From NCBI GenBank assembly GCA_029263455.1, contig JAJCXM010000003.1, positions 62,001 through 126,000 on the forward strand: DNA of 64,000 nt. Reading direction: 5' to 3'. Source of the stretch: Holophagae bacterium. Lineage in GTDB: Bacteria; Acidobacteriota; Holophagae; Acanthopleuribacterales; Acanthopleuribacteraceae. Of the stretch, positions 1-8,688 are shown in pieces. The first letter of the stretch is position 1. Each line of letters opens with the position of its first letter. Under the pieces are notes generated by a model that worked only from the letters and a program-made list of their open reading frames with translations, was not told the origin of the DNA and did no database searches. Made by a program: the position numbers and the translations under genes.

Positions 1-46
1 ATACTTCGTGCTAACATCCGTCGAGATTATCTAATCGGAGGACGTA

Positions 47-511
47 TTGTTTTTACTTATGTGGATGATGTTCGTTCCTGGCGAAGGTCCCTATGACGCA
101 AAACTTGATGCCAATGATCAGATCGAACAGGCCCTAATTCAGGCAAAATCATCGGGTAAACACGTCCTTATTCAAGTCGGCGGCAATTGGTGTAGTTGGT
201 GCCTCAAACTAGACAAACTCTTGGCTAGCGACGAAATGTGCCAAGCACAACTCTCCTCGCAGTTTGTTTTCATTCACGTTAATTACTCCAAGGAAAACAA
301 AAACCTTGCGGTCATGGAACGACTTGAGTTCCCGCAGCGCTTTGGCTTTCCAGTTTGGGTTATTCTTGACAGCGACGGCCGTCGCTTGCACACGCAAGAA
401 TCCAGTGCCCTTGAAGCAGCGGAAGGCAAAGTGCATGATCCAGACAAAGTATTGGCTGTTCTTAAGAACTGGGGACCCGAAGCACTGGAGAAAACGCAAT
501 ATCAAAACTGA
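47..511 (+). CDS. Secreted thioredoxin-like protein
   Basis: A 154-residue thioredoxin-fold protein. The start is a TTG at 47 behind GGAGG at 37-41 with a 5-nt gap; an in-frame ATG lies at 59 but has a poorer ribosome site. The hydrophobic N-terminus (MFLLMWMMFV) suggests export or a membrane anchor. The redox motif WCSWC lies near residues 49-53, followed by a helix and the FGFPVWVILD segment carrying the conserved cis-proline region. This is typical of the thioredoxin_7/DUF255-like group of periplasmic disulfide-handling proteins. Inference: a periplasmic thiol oxidoreductase. It is convergent with the downstream acyl-CoA synthetase, so no operon partner is visible on its own strand. Confidence 0.8.
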   Translation: MFLLMWMMFVPGEGPYDAKLDANDQIEQALIQAKSSGKHVLIQVGGNWCSWCLKLDKLLASDEMCQAQLSSQFVFIHVNYSKENKNLAVMERLEFPQRFGFPVWVILDSDGRRLHTQESSALEAAEGKVHDPDKVLAVLKNWGPEALEKTQYQN

Positions 512-547
512 TCGCTTTGCGACCAGGCAGCGATTGCTTAAGAATAT

Positions 548-2344
548 CTAACTCTCTTCCTCGTACATGCGGTCAATCAAGGCTTCGAATTTCTTATTGA
601 TGACTTTGCGCTTGATCTTGAGACTAGGGGTAAGCTCCCCTGTTTCCACGTCAAATGGCTGTGAAATAATCTCAAATTTCTTGACCTTTTCGTAGCGCGC
701 AAAGTCTTTCATTTGATAGTCGATCTCATGCATGAGCAACTCTCGAAACGGTGCGTGTTTCGACAAAACTTCAGGATCACTGGACCATTGCTGTTTAGCA
801 GACCATTTAGCGACCGTTTCCCATGGAGGAACAATCAAGGCGGTTATGTAGTTTCTGCGGTCACCGATAACTACCGCATTCTCTATATATGGGCTAAGTT
901 TTAAGGCACTTTCGATGGGTTGTGGCGCCACGTTTTTTCCGCCAGAAGTCACAATTATTTCCTTCTTACGATCCGTAATCCGCAAAAAACCATCGTCGTC
1001 AATGACGCCGATATCGCCCGTATGGAACCAACCGTCAACGATCGCCTCTTCGGTTGCTTTGTCGTTATTGTAATAGCCCATCATCACATTAGGACCTCGA
1101 GCTAATATTTCACCGTCTTCTGCAATGCGAATTTCCACGTTGGAAATTGGGGGACCAACGGTTCCGGGCTTCAAATGTTCGGGCGTATTACAGGTGAGAA
1201 CAGGTGAGGTTTCGGTGAGCCCATAACCTTCAAGTATCTTTATACCAATCCCCAAGAAAAATTCACCGATATCTTTCGACAACGGCGCGCCGCCCGATAC
1301 AAGGTATTTTAGGCGGCCACCGGTTTTCTCGCGTATTTTTGAAAAAACAACTTTATCGGCCATTCGGTAGCGCACACCAAGCGTTCCAGGAAGCGGTTTT
1401 CCGTTCACGAAATAGGGCGTCGCCTCTTTAGCAACAGCCAACGCCCACTTGAACAAACCGCGTTTTACGAGACCAGAACTGGCGGCCTTCTCCTTGATTC
1501 CAGCATAAATTTTTTCGAATAAGCGCGGAACCGAAATCATAACGGTCGGTTGTACTTCAACTAGGTTGGCTTGGATCGTTTTCATGTTTTCTGCATAAGC
1601 AATCGTAACCCCACAACACACCATCAAATAGAAGCCCGACATCCGTTCTAAGACATGGCATAAAGGTAAATGCGACAGATGCGTATCCGTTTGGTTGCAA
1701 GGTACTGCATCTATCACACCTTCGACATTTGAAAGCAGATTGTGATGAGAAAGCATAACGCCTTTAGGTGGGCCAGTCGTTCCACTGGTATAAATCAAGG
1801 TCATCAATTGTTCGCGCTCAATATCGGCGGTACGTTTTAACAAAGCTTCTTCATTGTCTGTACCCGAGCCCAAGCCCTCGATTTCTTTCATCGATTTTAC
1901 GTCGGCAGGCAAATCGGACCCTTGATCCATGACGATGATGTATTTCAGCATTGGCAGATCTTTTTTTACGGTCATGATCTTTTCCACTTGATCTTGATCT
2001 GAAACAACGACACCAACCGACTGGCTGTCGTGAAGAATATATTCAACCTCTTTGGCCGATAGTGTCTGGTAAACGGGCACTGAAATACCACCAGCCGACA
2101 AGATCGCTAAATCCGCAATTGCCCACTCAAATCGGGTTTCCGCCATGATTGCCAAGTGTTGTTTTGGCTCGAAACCCATGGCCATGAGTCCACGTGCGAA
2201 GTTATTGACGCGCTGTTTAAAGAACTTATGCGTAAATGGTTTGTAGACACCATCCTGCTTGACCAAGACCGCATTAGGCTTGTCGAATTTGGCGCAGGAC
2301 TCAAAGAACATGTGCGGAACAGATTGAAACGTGATCTCAGTCAT
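548..2344 (-). CDS. Long-chain fatty acid--CoA ligase (AMP-forming)
   Basis: A 598-residue acyl-adenylate-forming enzyme that activates fatty acids to acyl-CoA through an acyl-AMP intermediate. The P-loop signature IYTSGTTGPPKG lies near residues 185-196. The adenine-binding GYGLTETSPV follows in the middle, then the hinge-region GWFHTGDIG and ITDRKKEIIVTSGGKNVAP. Length and motif order fit the FadD15/long-chain ACSL group seen in Actinobacteria, Acidobacteria and Myxobacteria. The ATG at 2344 follows a GGAG site. It is cytoplasmic or peripheral to the membrane. No beta-oxidation genes adjoin it; the AidB-like dehydrogenase at 62 kb is the only other fatty-acid-type enzyme in the window. Confidence 0.93.
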   Translation of the reverse strand: MTEITFQSVPHMFFESCAKFDKPNAVLVKQDGVYKPFTHKFFKQRVNNFARGLMAMGFEPKQHLAIMAETRFEWAIADLAILSAGGISVPVYQTLSAKEVEYILHDSQSVGVVVSDQDQVEKIMTVKKDLPMLKYIIVMDQGSDLPADVKSMKEIEGLGSGTDNEEALLKRTADIEREQLMTLIYTSGTTGPPKGVMLSHHNLLSNVEGVIDAVPCNQTDTHLSHLPLCHVLERMSGFYLMVCCGVTIAYAENMKTIQANLVEVQPTVMISVPRLFEKIYAGIKEKAASSGLVKRGLFKWALAVAKEATPYFVNGKPLPGTLGVRYRMADKVVFSKIREKTGGRLKYLVSGGAPLSKDIGEFFLGIGIKILEGYGLTETSPVLTCNTPEHLKPGTVGPPISNVEIRIAEDGEILARGPNVMMGYYNNDKATEEAIVDGWFHTGDIGVIDDDGFLRITDRKKEIIVTSGGKNVAPQPIESALKLSPYIENAVVIGDRRNYITALIVPPWETVAKWSAKQQWSSDPEVLSKHAPFRELLMHEIDYQMKDFARYEKVKKFEIISQPFDVETGELTPSLKIKRKVINKKFEALIDRMYEEES

Positions 2345-2536
2345 GCAGGACTCCAGTGCTGATTAATTGATGGCCTAAGCCTACTGCGCAAAGGGGTGTT
2401 TTGCAAGTCAGGTCATATCGATTTTCACTGCGATAAGACACCAAATGACTAAGCGGCTAATTTACGTCGGGCCTATCCAAATAACCCGGTCCGATCGCTC
2501 CACTCCAGCTACATATCGCGACCAGAATCCGTCCTG

Positions 2537-2752
2537 TCACAAAGCCTTTTTACGACGCTCTAGGTCATCGGATTCTTCAAAAATGAAGCCGCAGCGATCA
2601 CAAGCAACGATCACACTCTTAGGGATAGCACTGATGCCCGTCAAAACCATCGCCCAGCGACCCATCGAATATTTCGCTTTTTCAACGACCCATGGATGAC
2701 TGCGTTCGTAACCACATTTGCAGGTCATTGGCTCAATTGACTCTGATTCCAA
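2537..2752 (-). CDS. Small zinc-ribbon-like protein
   Basis: A 71-residue protein with a CxC pair (Cys11, Cys13) and a CxxC pair (Cys51, Cys54), the spacing expected of a small zinc ribbon. The C-terminus is charged (ESDDLERRKKAL). The start chosen is a TTG at 2752 with GGAG about 7 nt upstream; an ATG eight codons later (2728) is the alternative. I do not recognise the family. It lies between the secreted beta-propeller gene and the acyl-CoA synthetase on the same strand. The reading frame stays open upstream through a Gly/Ser/Cys-rich stretch, noted separately. The conserved-looking Cys pairs argue that it is real. Confidence 0.55.
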   Translation of the reverse strand: MESESIEPMTCKCGYERSHPWVVEKAKYSMGRWAMVLTGISAIPKSVIVACDRCGFIFEESDDLERRKKAL

Positions 2753-2874
2753 TTGCCAGCTCCAATCCGTAATGCTGGAAATGCTACCACAGCAGCAGTA
2801 GCTACTGGAGCCGCGATTGCTACCGGAGCCGCAAATACCACCAAAGCCGCAGGTAGTGAGGACAGGCGCGCTAA
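2753..2874 (-). repeat. Low-complexity Gly/Ser/Cys-encoding stretch
   Basis: A short intergenic stretch. On the minus strand it contains an imperfect duplication of a GGCTCC(G/A)GTAGC unit (two copies around 2791-2824) and would extend the small zinc-ribbon reading frame in phase as a Gly-, Ser- and Cys-rich segment with three consecutive Cys codons. No in-frame ATG, GTG or TTG start is visible before the end of the neighbouring gene. It may be noncoding simple sequence or a cryptic N-terminal extension. Confidence 0.35.
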
Positions 2875-3798
2875 CTATCGATAGGTTGGCAATCCGAAAG
2901 CGTCCGTTTTGACAACATACAGCTTGCCGCCCCGATCCCTCGAGTTGGTGGTGGTTATGTAAAGGGATTGGGGATCAAAATCGCCCTCCCCAAATGCTAT
3001 GCTCGCGGCACCGAACATGCCTTCAGCAATCACGATGAGCTCATCATTTGAGGGATCAAAGCGCCAGACTCGACCTTCATTATTAGCCGCAATATAGACA
3101 CGGCCCCGTCGATCCATTACCAAACCGTCGTTTGCGCCGCCCGGCCCGGTTCTGGTGGCCAATTTGGCAGCTGCGGCCGGCCGGTTATCAATCAGCTTAA
3201 CGGACCATATTCGATTATCTGGCACAACCGGCTTGATGCCTTGAAATATCTGCGCGACGTAGAGGGAGGCTCCGTCCGGAGAAAGCGCTAATCCATTGGG
3301 ATGATTGACGGCCGTACAAAACAGTTCGAATTGACCCTTTCGGTCACACAGGAATATTTCGTTAGTGGCATCGTCACTCACCAGGAAAGATCCGTTCTTA
3401 AGCATCAGAATAAAATTTGGATCGCCTATGCCAACAACCAGCTGTTTCTTCTCGCCTTCAGGCGTGATCTGCCAGATGATACCGTCATGGTTCTTACCGT
3501 GGCGAAAGGCATTGGTTGGTCCAAAATCGGCGACCAATAAGTCGCGTTCGCCAATTGAGGCCATGCCCAAATTGCTAAACAGCTCGGCCACTAGATGTTT
3601 AGTACCATCAGGGTCGATTCGCCATAGCGCCTTATTGGCCGTGATGAATAGGTGACCTTCGCCGTTAAAGGCGATGCCTTCACTGCCTTTGAATCCCTCG
3701 ATCAATATCTGAGCCTTCACCGGGTATTGAAAATTTTCAGCGTTTGAATCTTGAAATAGAATCAAACTAAGCGAAAGGGACACCAGCGCACAAACCAT
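2875..3798 (-). CDS. Secreted SMP-30/NHL-type beta-propeller
   Basis: A 307-residue exported protein. The start ATG follows GGAG, and a signal peptide of about 20 residues ends near SNA. The body is made of repeated short blades of the SMP-30/gluconolactonase/NHL type: SEGIAFNGEGHLFITA, the HPNGLALSPDGASLYVAQ signature near the middle, NDGLVMDRRGRVYIAA and a final AASIAFGEGDF blade. This HPNGLAxSPDG motif is characteristic of SMP-30-like calcium-dependent lactonase/strictosidine-synthase-like propellers. Whether this one is a lactonase or only a binding scaffold cannot be told from sequence alone. Probably periplasmic or secreted. Confidence 0.82.
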   Translation of the reverse strand: MVCALVSLSLSLILFQDSNAENFQYPVKAQILIEGFKGSEGIAFNGEGHLFITANKALWRIDPDGTKHLVAELFSNLGMASIGERDLLVADFGPTNAFRHGKNHDGIIWQITPEGEKKQLVVGIGDPNFILMLKNGSFLVSDDATNEIFLCDRKGQFELFCTAVNHPNGLALSPDGASLYVAQIFQGIKPVVPDNRIWSVKLIDNRPAAAAKLATRTGPGGANDGLVMDRRGRVYIAANNEGRVWRFDPSNDELIVIAEGMFGAASIAFGEGDFDPQSLYITTTNSRDRGGKLYVVKTDAFGLPTYR

Positions 3799-3892
3799 CG
3801 TTTACACTCCTTCAGAACTATTGACAATGATTCAATATACGGTCTTCAGGTGAAACAGTGGCGCGTTGCGTGTCACAAGTTGTGAATATCGT

Positions 3893-6800
3893 TTAGGGGC
3901 AGATGTTGTTGAGCATCTCCACGTAAGTTGTCATATCGTCGACCATCGGCCATTGACCCGCTCCAAGCCTAAGCAAAATGGCCTGTAGCGCATCATTGGT
4001 GGTGGCAAAACAAGTGACACAGGTAACATCGTCGCAATTCAGTCCAGCTGTCCAACTAACATTGCTTATTTGAATGTCATCGACCCAAAAGCCTACATTT
4101 GCAGCACCTGAGTCACAAGCAACACGGAAGCGGAATTGAACCTTTTGTCCATTATAAGTCGATCCTAGATCCACCATGGCATGTCGCCACGTGGTCTGAA
4201 CACCCGACCAAGCCAACCTATATTCCAGCGATGAATTGTTGAAGAGCTGCCCGTCATAAGGAACCGTACTCAGTAGACCTATATCGGTCCAATCGCCATT
4301 CTCGGTTCTGAGTTCCAGAACCGCGCCATCCCAATACTGTGACGCATCTCCTTCGAGATCATAATAAAGCCAAAAATCAAGCAGAGTGCTCCCGAACTGA
4401 ACATCCATCCAGGGTGAAATCAAAGATTTATCAGCCAGCGCCGGTTCATCGGAAGCAAACCAACTATTGGTGCCAGTGTGCGCTTGAGTATTTGTGGTTA
4501 CCCAGTCGTCGGTGCCCACTAAGGTTTCCACCGTAAAGGTCGTCGCAGCTTCGGCACCTTCGACCAGCGTTCCTGTTTGTACATCTGCGTCCGATCCTAG
4601 CGTAACGGTCAACAATGCACTCGAGACTCCGGCATCAAAGGTCGCATCGGCGTCGACAGTGGTTACATCAAGGCAAGCGTCTAACGAGTTCAGCGTCAAT
4701 TGCGCATTCATGGTTTGACTAGCACCGGCAGCAAGGCTGCCAAAGTTAAGGCTACCTGCATCCACCGAAAGCCCGACATACGGCGTCGTGACTTCCACCA
4801 CCAGGCTAGTTACGGTACTTCCTCCACGATTGAATACCGTCACCGGTAATTCTACGGTTTCGCCCTCATCGATAAAGGCGTCAAGGTCGCAGTTGGTTTC
4901 AACAATGTTCGAAAACTCTATTTCGATTGGCGAACGATAGGCTTTGAACATGCCGCGCCCATGCGTTCCTATCCAGAATGTATCGTCACCGACCCATCGC
5001 ATTTGCATGACGCGAGCCCAAGCCGTTCCATAAGCATATTGTTCCCAAGTAGTTGCTCCATCTGCAGAAAGATCCGTACTCCAAAGACCTAACTCACTTC
5101 CTACAAATAAACGGTTAGCATTGGTCGGATCCACTGAAACGCAATAAAGTGGCAGATTTGGCATGTCGCCTTGCAGGGAGGTCCAATTGGCACCACCGTC
5201 GGTGGAACGCCAGATACGATTTGACAAGAAAGAACCATAAGTCACGTATACGGTATTGTCACTGATGTCGTTCACATCCACTTCAATCCAGGTAACCGTT
5301 CCATTTCCTGGCAAGTTATTGGTGATATTGGTGAATGTATTGCCAGCGCCTAGGTTTGTTGACTTATGAACTTGTCCCGAGCTGGTGCCAGCATAGGCTA
5401 TCTGGCTATTGTGAGGACTGAAAGTAGTGGCTGAAACCGAACCCAACGCGCCAGAGGCATCAACCCAAGTTGAACCAGCAAGGGCTCTCACGTTCTCGCT
5501 ATAGAAGATATTGTCTGTCCCGACCATCATGCGACTGCCATCATTAGGATCAACGGTAAAAGGTTGGATAAAGGCGGCACCATTAGTATCTGGCAAGGTG
5601 ATGCTTGCTGTGTTAAGCCCACCGTCATTTGACCCAAACATGCCCCCAAACGGTGTACTTCCATACACAAAATTGGGCTGCTGTTGATCCCAAGCACAAA
5701 AACCACCGTCGCCGCTGGCCCATTTCAGCCACAACGGCTTAAGCCCGAAATAGAGTAAGGTGCCGTTATCCTGAAGACCAGAAATGGCACGACTACCATC
5801 GGGATGGGCAGCAATTCCGTAAAATTGAGCAATGCGTAAGTCGTTATTTAGGGGTATGTAGGTACTGCCGCCATCAGATGATTTGAATATACCGCCATCG
5901 CAGCCTATCCACAGGGTGTTGGCATCAGAGGGATGAAAAGTGACGGCATGCAAATCAGCGTGCACGTAGGTGGGAATTTGGCCAGCACCTGGATTCCACT
6001 GTGTGATCTTCGTGATTGTCGTACCACCGTCTGTGGTGCGATAGACATCGACCGCGCCGATGAACACTTCATTCGAATCGGTGGGATTAACACCGCATAT
6101 AAGATCATACCAAGCCTGTCTTTCGATAAAGGGCGTGTTTGATGCTGTTTTTACAAATGCGTTTCCACCCGCGGGCGAGCGATAAAGTCCTAACGTCTGA
6201 TCGCTAGAATTAGATACTGACGCATAGATGACGCCATCATTTCCTATACCTATCTCTGTGCGCCCAAGATTAGTCGTTGGCATGCCTTCGGCCGCGCCCA
6301 ATTGTGTCCAAGTCAGGCCATCATTGGTACTGCGCATAAGGAATCGGCTGGGGTTGCCTGATCCAAAATGAGAGGCATAGATACGCGAAGTATTTGAGGG
6401 ATCTACCTTTATATCCACAAATCCGCGACCTGACGTGCTGAAGCCACTGACTTCATTCCAAATGACACCCAAATCGGTCGAACGGTAAATGCCTTGTCGC
6501 GTGGCTGCTAACAATATGTTTGAGCCTGGAATACGTGCTATTCGATTGACGTAATTGAAGTTTGCATTAAGCGTAGACGGGAGATGAGTCCAGCTATCGC
6601 CGAAATCATCACTTTGAAAAATACCCATTCCTCGAGCGGCGTCAACGTTGAAAAAACCTTCTCCCGTTCCCATAAAAATACGGTTGTTGTTATCTGGATC
6701 GGTAACGGCACAGGATATGGCCAAATTGGGTAAAAAATCGTCGATGGCACCCCAGGTCTGTCCGCCATCTGTCGATTTCCATACACCGCCATCGACTCCG

Positions 6801-7159
6801 CCGATTACAAGTGTATCGCCGTCATCTTCTTTAACAACCAAAGCTCGAATGCGTCCTCCAAGGTTGCCTGGACCAAAATCTTCGAACCTGAAGTTAGGCA
6901 AAGTTCCAGCACCCTGTCGAGCTGCTCGACGTGCTTTGATTTCATTTGCCGCCTGTTGGACCAAATGAGCGGGATTTTGCCCAGCGGGCGTCGCTCTTAA
7001 TTCAGCCATGTATGCCGCAGCTTCACCTGGGAATTCCGGTTTGGGTTGCTTCTCTTGCGTTTCAACAACACCCTTCTTAAAAACGGGTTCAGCGTTGAAC
7101 TTTATCAAAACAGCCCAAAATCCGACACCCACTAGTAGCACAACCCATAGCTTCTTCAC
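3893..7159 (-). CDS. Large secreted BNR/sortilin-type propeller protein
   Basis: A 1,088-residue secreted protein starting at a GTG (7159) behind GGAGG, with an N-terminal membrane/signal segment (VVLLVGVGFWAVLI). Residues of about 100-760 hold many BNR/Asp-box blades (forms of STDGGQTWG, SDDFGDSWT, STNDGLTWT, SSDGGSTYI, STDGGANWT), as in sortilin/VPS10 and photosynthesis-stability-factor-like propellers. Next comes a CARDB/Ig-like region (about 770-880), then a jelly-roll domain (SWFASDE, WSGVQTTWRH, VQFRFRVACD, VGFWVDDI). A Cys-containing linker and the C-terminal tail AGQWPMVDDM...ICP complete it. The jelly-roll plus tail recurs in the two 854-aa proteases at 47 and 56 kb. Inference: an extracellular binding or polymer-degrading protein with a shared C-terminal sorting module. 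Confidence 0.85.
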   Translation of the reverse strand: MKKLWVVLLVGVGFWAVLIKFNAEPVFKKGVVETQEKQPKPEFPGEAAAYMAELRATPAGQNPAHLVQQAANEIKARRAARQGAGTLPNFRFEDFGPGNLGGRIRALVVKEDDGDTLVIGGVDGGVWKSTDGGQTWGAIDDFLPNLAISCAVTDPDNNNRIFMGTGEGFFNVDAARGMGIFQSDDFGDSWTHLPSTLNANFNYVNRIARIPGSNILLAATRQGIYRSTDLGVIWNEVSGFSTSGRGFVDIKVDPSNTSRIYASHFGSGNPSRFLMRSTNDGLTWTQLGAAEGMPTTNLGRTEIGIGNDGVIYASVSNSSDQTLGLYRSPAGGNAFVKTASNTPFIERQAWYDLICGVNPTDSNEVFIGAVDVYRTTDGGTTITKITQWNPGAGQIPTYVHADLHAVTFHPSDANTLWIGCDGGIFKSSDGGSTYIPLNNDLRIAQFYGIAAHPDGSRAISGLQDNGTLLYFGLKPLWLKWASGDGGFCAWDQQQPNFVYGSTPFGGMFGSNDGGLNTASITLPDTNGAAFIQPFTVDPNDGSRMMVGTDNIFYSENVRALAGSTWVDASGALGSVSATTFSPHNSQIAYAGTSSGQVHKSTNLGAGNTFTNITNNLPGNGTVTWIEVDVNDISDNTVYVTYGSFLSNRIWRSTDGGANWTSLQGDMPNLPLYCVSVDPTNANRLFVGSELGLWSTDLSADGATTWEQYAYGTAWARVMQMRWVGDDTFWIGTHGRGMFKAYRSPIEIEFSNIVETNCDLDAFIDEGETVELPVTVFNRGGSTVTSLVVEVTTPYVGLSVDAGSLNFGSLAAGASQTMNAQLTLNSLDACLDVTTVDADATFDAGVSSALLTVTLGSDADVQTGTLVEGAEAATTFTVETLVGTDDWVTTNTQAHTGTNSWFASDEPALADKSLISPWMDVQFGSTLLDFWLYYDLEGDASQYWDGAVLELRTENGDWTDIGLLSTVPYDGQLFNNSSLEYRLAWSGVQTTWRHAMVDLGSTYNGQKVQFRFRVACDSGAANVGFWVDDIQISNVSWTAGLNCDDVTCVTCFATTNDALQAILLRLGAGQWPMVDDMTTYVEMLNNICP

Positions 7160-7256
7160 GTCTGGCCTCCAGTAACAATTTAGTTAGAGTATAGCCAAAA
7201 GACGTTGATTTTTTACAAATATGTATAAATGGAAATTTGATGCAGGGCTGTAGCAA

Positions 7257-7820
7257 TTACCTGCCTTCGGATGTGGCTCTTTTTTCGATCGGTACCATTA
7301 GTTCCCTAAGCGCAGCCATCAGAGACTTAGCGGCAGATGACTTAAGATCCGTAAATCTCTGTTGAGCGCCCAAAAAGAAGGTGTATTCGAGCTCAGATAA
7401 GAGCCGTGCCCTGCGCTTCTCATATCCCAAATTGACCAATAATTCAGCGACGTATGCAATACGAGACTCATCCACTCGATCTAAGGCATCTTTGGCACGA
7501 CCGTCATGGCGCGCCCAGCTTCGTACAATCTGGTCTAAGCGGTGATCCAACTTAACCACAGCTTGATCCAAAACTTTAAGCCGATCTTTAGCCGTTTGAC
7601 CACGATTTGCCGCAGCAATAGGCTCGGCTGTCTGCTTTGTTTCCCAATATCTCAACAATTGGCCGACGTAGCTGTCCATATCTGTAAAGTGATGATAAAA
7701 GGAGCCGCGCGTTTTGTTTAGCGCCGTGCAAAGCCGCTCCAGCGTCAACACACTTTCCCCTTTGTCACTCATCATGGCGAGTCCTTCTGCCAGCCAATCC
7801 TGTGCGCTTACTCGACTCAA
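7257..7820 (-). CDS. TetR/AcrR-family transcriptional regulator
   Basis: A TetR-type repressor. The N-terminal helix-turn-helix reads LTLERLCTALNKTRGSFYHHF, the family hallmark, followed by an all-helical ligand-binding domain. I place the start at a TTG (7820) that overlaps the stop of the upstream membrane-protein gene as TTGA, matching other coupled pairs in this window. A GTG at 7850 would add 10 residues but has no evident ribosome site. It is cotranscribed with the DUF3995-domain gene. A perfect palindrome in that gene's promoter is the likely operator, implying autoregulation. The ligand is unknown. Confidence 0.85.
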   Translation of the reverse strand: MSRVSAQDWLAEGLAMMSDKGESVLTLERLCTALNKTRGSFYHHFTDMDSYVGQLLRYWETKQTAEPIAAANRGQTAKDRLKVLDQAVVKLDHRLDQIVRSWARHDGRAKDALDRVDESRIAYVAELLVNLGYEKRRARLLSELEYTFFLGAQQRFTDLKSSAAKSLMAALRELMVPIEKRATSEGR

Positions 7821-8617
7821 GTGAATTGGCCTAAGGCAAACCAAAGACACGCCACAGCCAGGCTGAGCGGTGAATACAACAGGCGATTGTATTTTCCATA
7901 CGGCAGCTCTTGTGCTGACGGCCTAAACCTATACTCCAAGAAACCGCCCACACCTCGGACGGCAAAGAGCGCGGTTAAACCATAAACGACCCACACATAG
8001 ATCTTGTCGAACGACAAGAAGGGCAACGCGGCCATCAGCGCTAAACAGAGAGACACGCCAATGGTTGCTGTGCGGCTGGGAAACTTCGACTTCGTTCCAG
8101 AAGTGCCCACCACTAGTTCCGTTAACTCGGCTCTGGACTTGGCTGGCCAACTACCGCCAAACGCCCAATATAGGTGGAGTACACTCAGAAGCGACAAAAC
8201 GATGCACAACGACCAAATGACAAATTGCGGACCATCCATGACTTCAAGGCTCTGTAACGACAGCGCCGACAAAAGACCGATAGGTGCTAAAAGGTAGATT
8301 TGCGGCATGATGAAGGGTTTGCGGTAGACGCGCCAACCGACAAGCACAAAGATGGCGGAAAATGCCAAAGTCAAAGAAGCTGCCAGTATTATCACTGCAT
8401 CACGAAGTTCCGTGAAAAGGGCGGCGTAATAGAGGCCAAGCGTCATGAAGGCCAGAATGCCGGTAACAACGTGCCAGCAAGCCCACATCGTGGCTTTAGC
8501 AAAGCGCGGCGCGTCGCTCGCCTGTATTTTCAAGTGAACACGGTGATGGCCGAGTACGGTATGGATCCAAAGACAAATACTAGCCCAAAGGGCTGCGATC
8601 AAAACGAACACATGCAT
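7817..8617 (-). CDS. Membrane protein: 4-TM domain plus DUF3995
   Basis: A 266-residue polytopic inner-membrane protein; ATG at 8617 with GAGG 7 nt upstream. The C-terminal half carries the DUF3995 signature HLYWAFGGSWP followed by further membrane helices. The N-terminal half is a separate set of about four helices beginning FVLIAALWASICLWIHTVLG. DUF3995 proteins are usually about 140-160 residues, so this looks like a two-module protein. It is the first gene of an operon with a TetR regulator and has the candidate operator over its predicted -10. Inference: a regulated small-molecule-responsive membrane protein; its substrate is unknown. Confidence 0.75.
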   Translation of the reverse strand: MHVFVLIAALWASICLWIHTVLGHHRVHLKIQASDAPRFAKATMWACWHVVTGILAFMTLGLYYAALFTELRDAVIILAASLTLAFSAIFVLVGWRVYRKPFIMPQIYLLAPIGLLSALSLQSLEVMDGPQFVIWSLCIVLSLLSVLHLYWAFGGSWPAKSRAELTELVVGTSGTKSKFPSRTATIGVSLCLALMAALPFLSFDKIYVWVVYGLTALFAVRGVGGFLEYRFRPSAQELPYGKYNRLLYSPLSLAVACLWFALGQFT

Positions 8618-8621
8618 GTCA

Positions 8622-8680
8622 CACCTCACAAAAACATACCATACAGTATGGTTTTAAAATGCGCAAGTAGGTTGCAAATA
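8622..8680 (-). promoter_or_regulatory. Predicted promoter with TetR-type palindromic operator
   Basis: Upstream of the DUF3995/TetR operon, the minus strand reads TTGCGC, 17 nt, then TATGGT, a plausible sigma-70 -35/-10 pair. Overlapping the -10 is a perfect inverted repeat, ACCATAC (8638-8644), one central base, GTATGGT (8646-8652). A 15-bp palindrome over the -10 next to a TetR gene is the expected layout of an autorepressed operator. The binding itself is inference. Confidence 0.6.
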
Positions 8681-8688
8681 TTTAAGGC

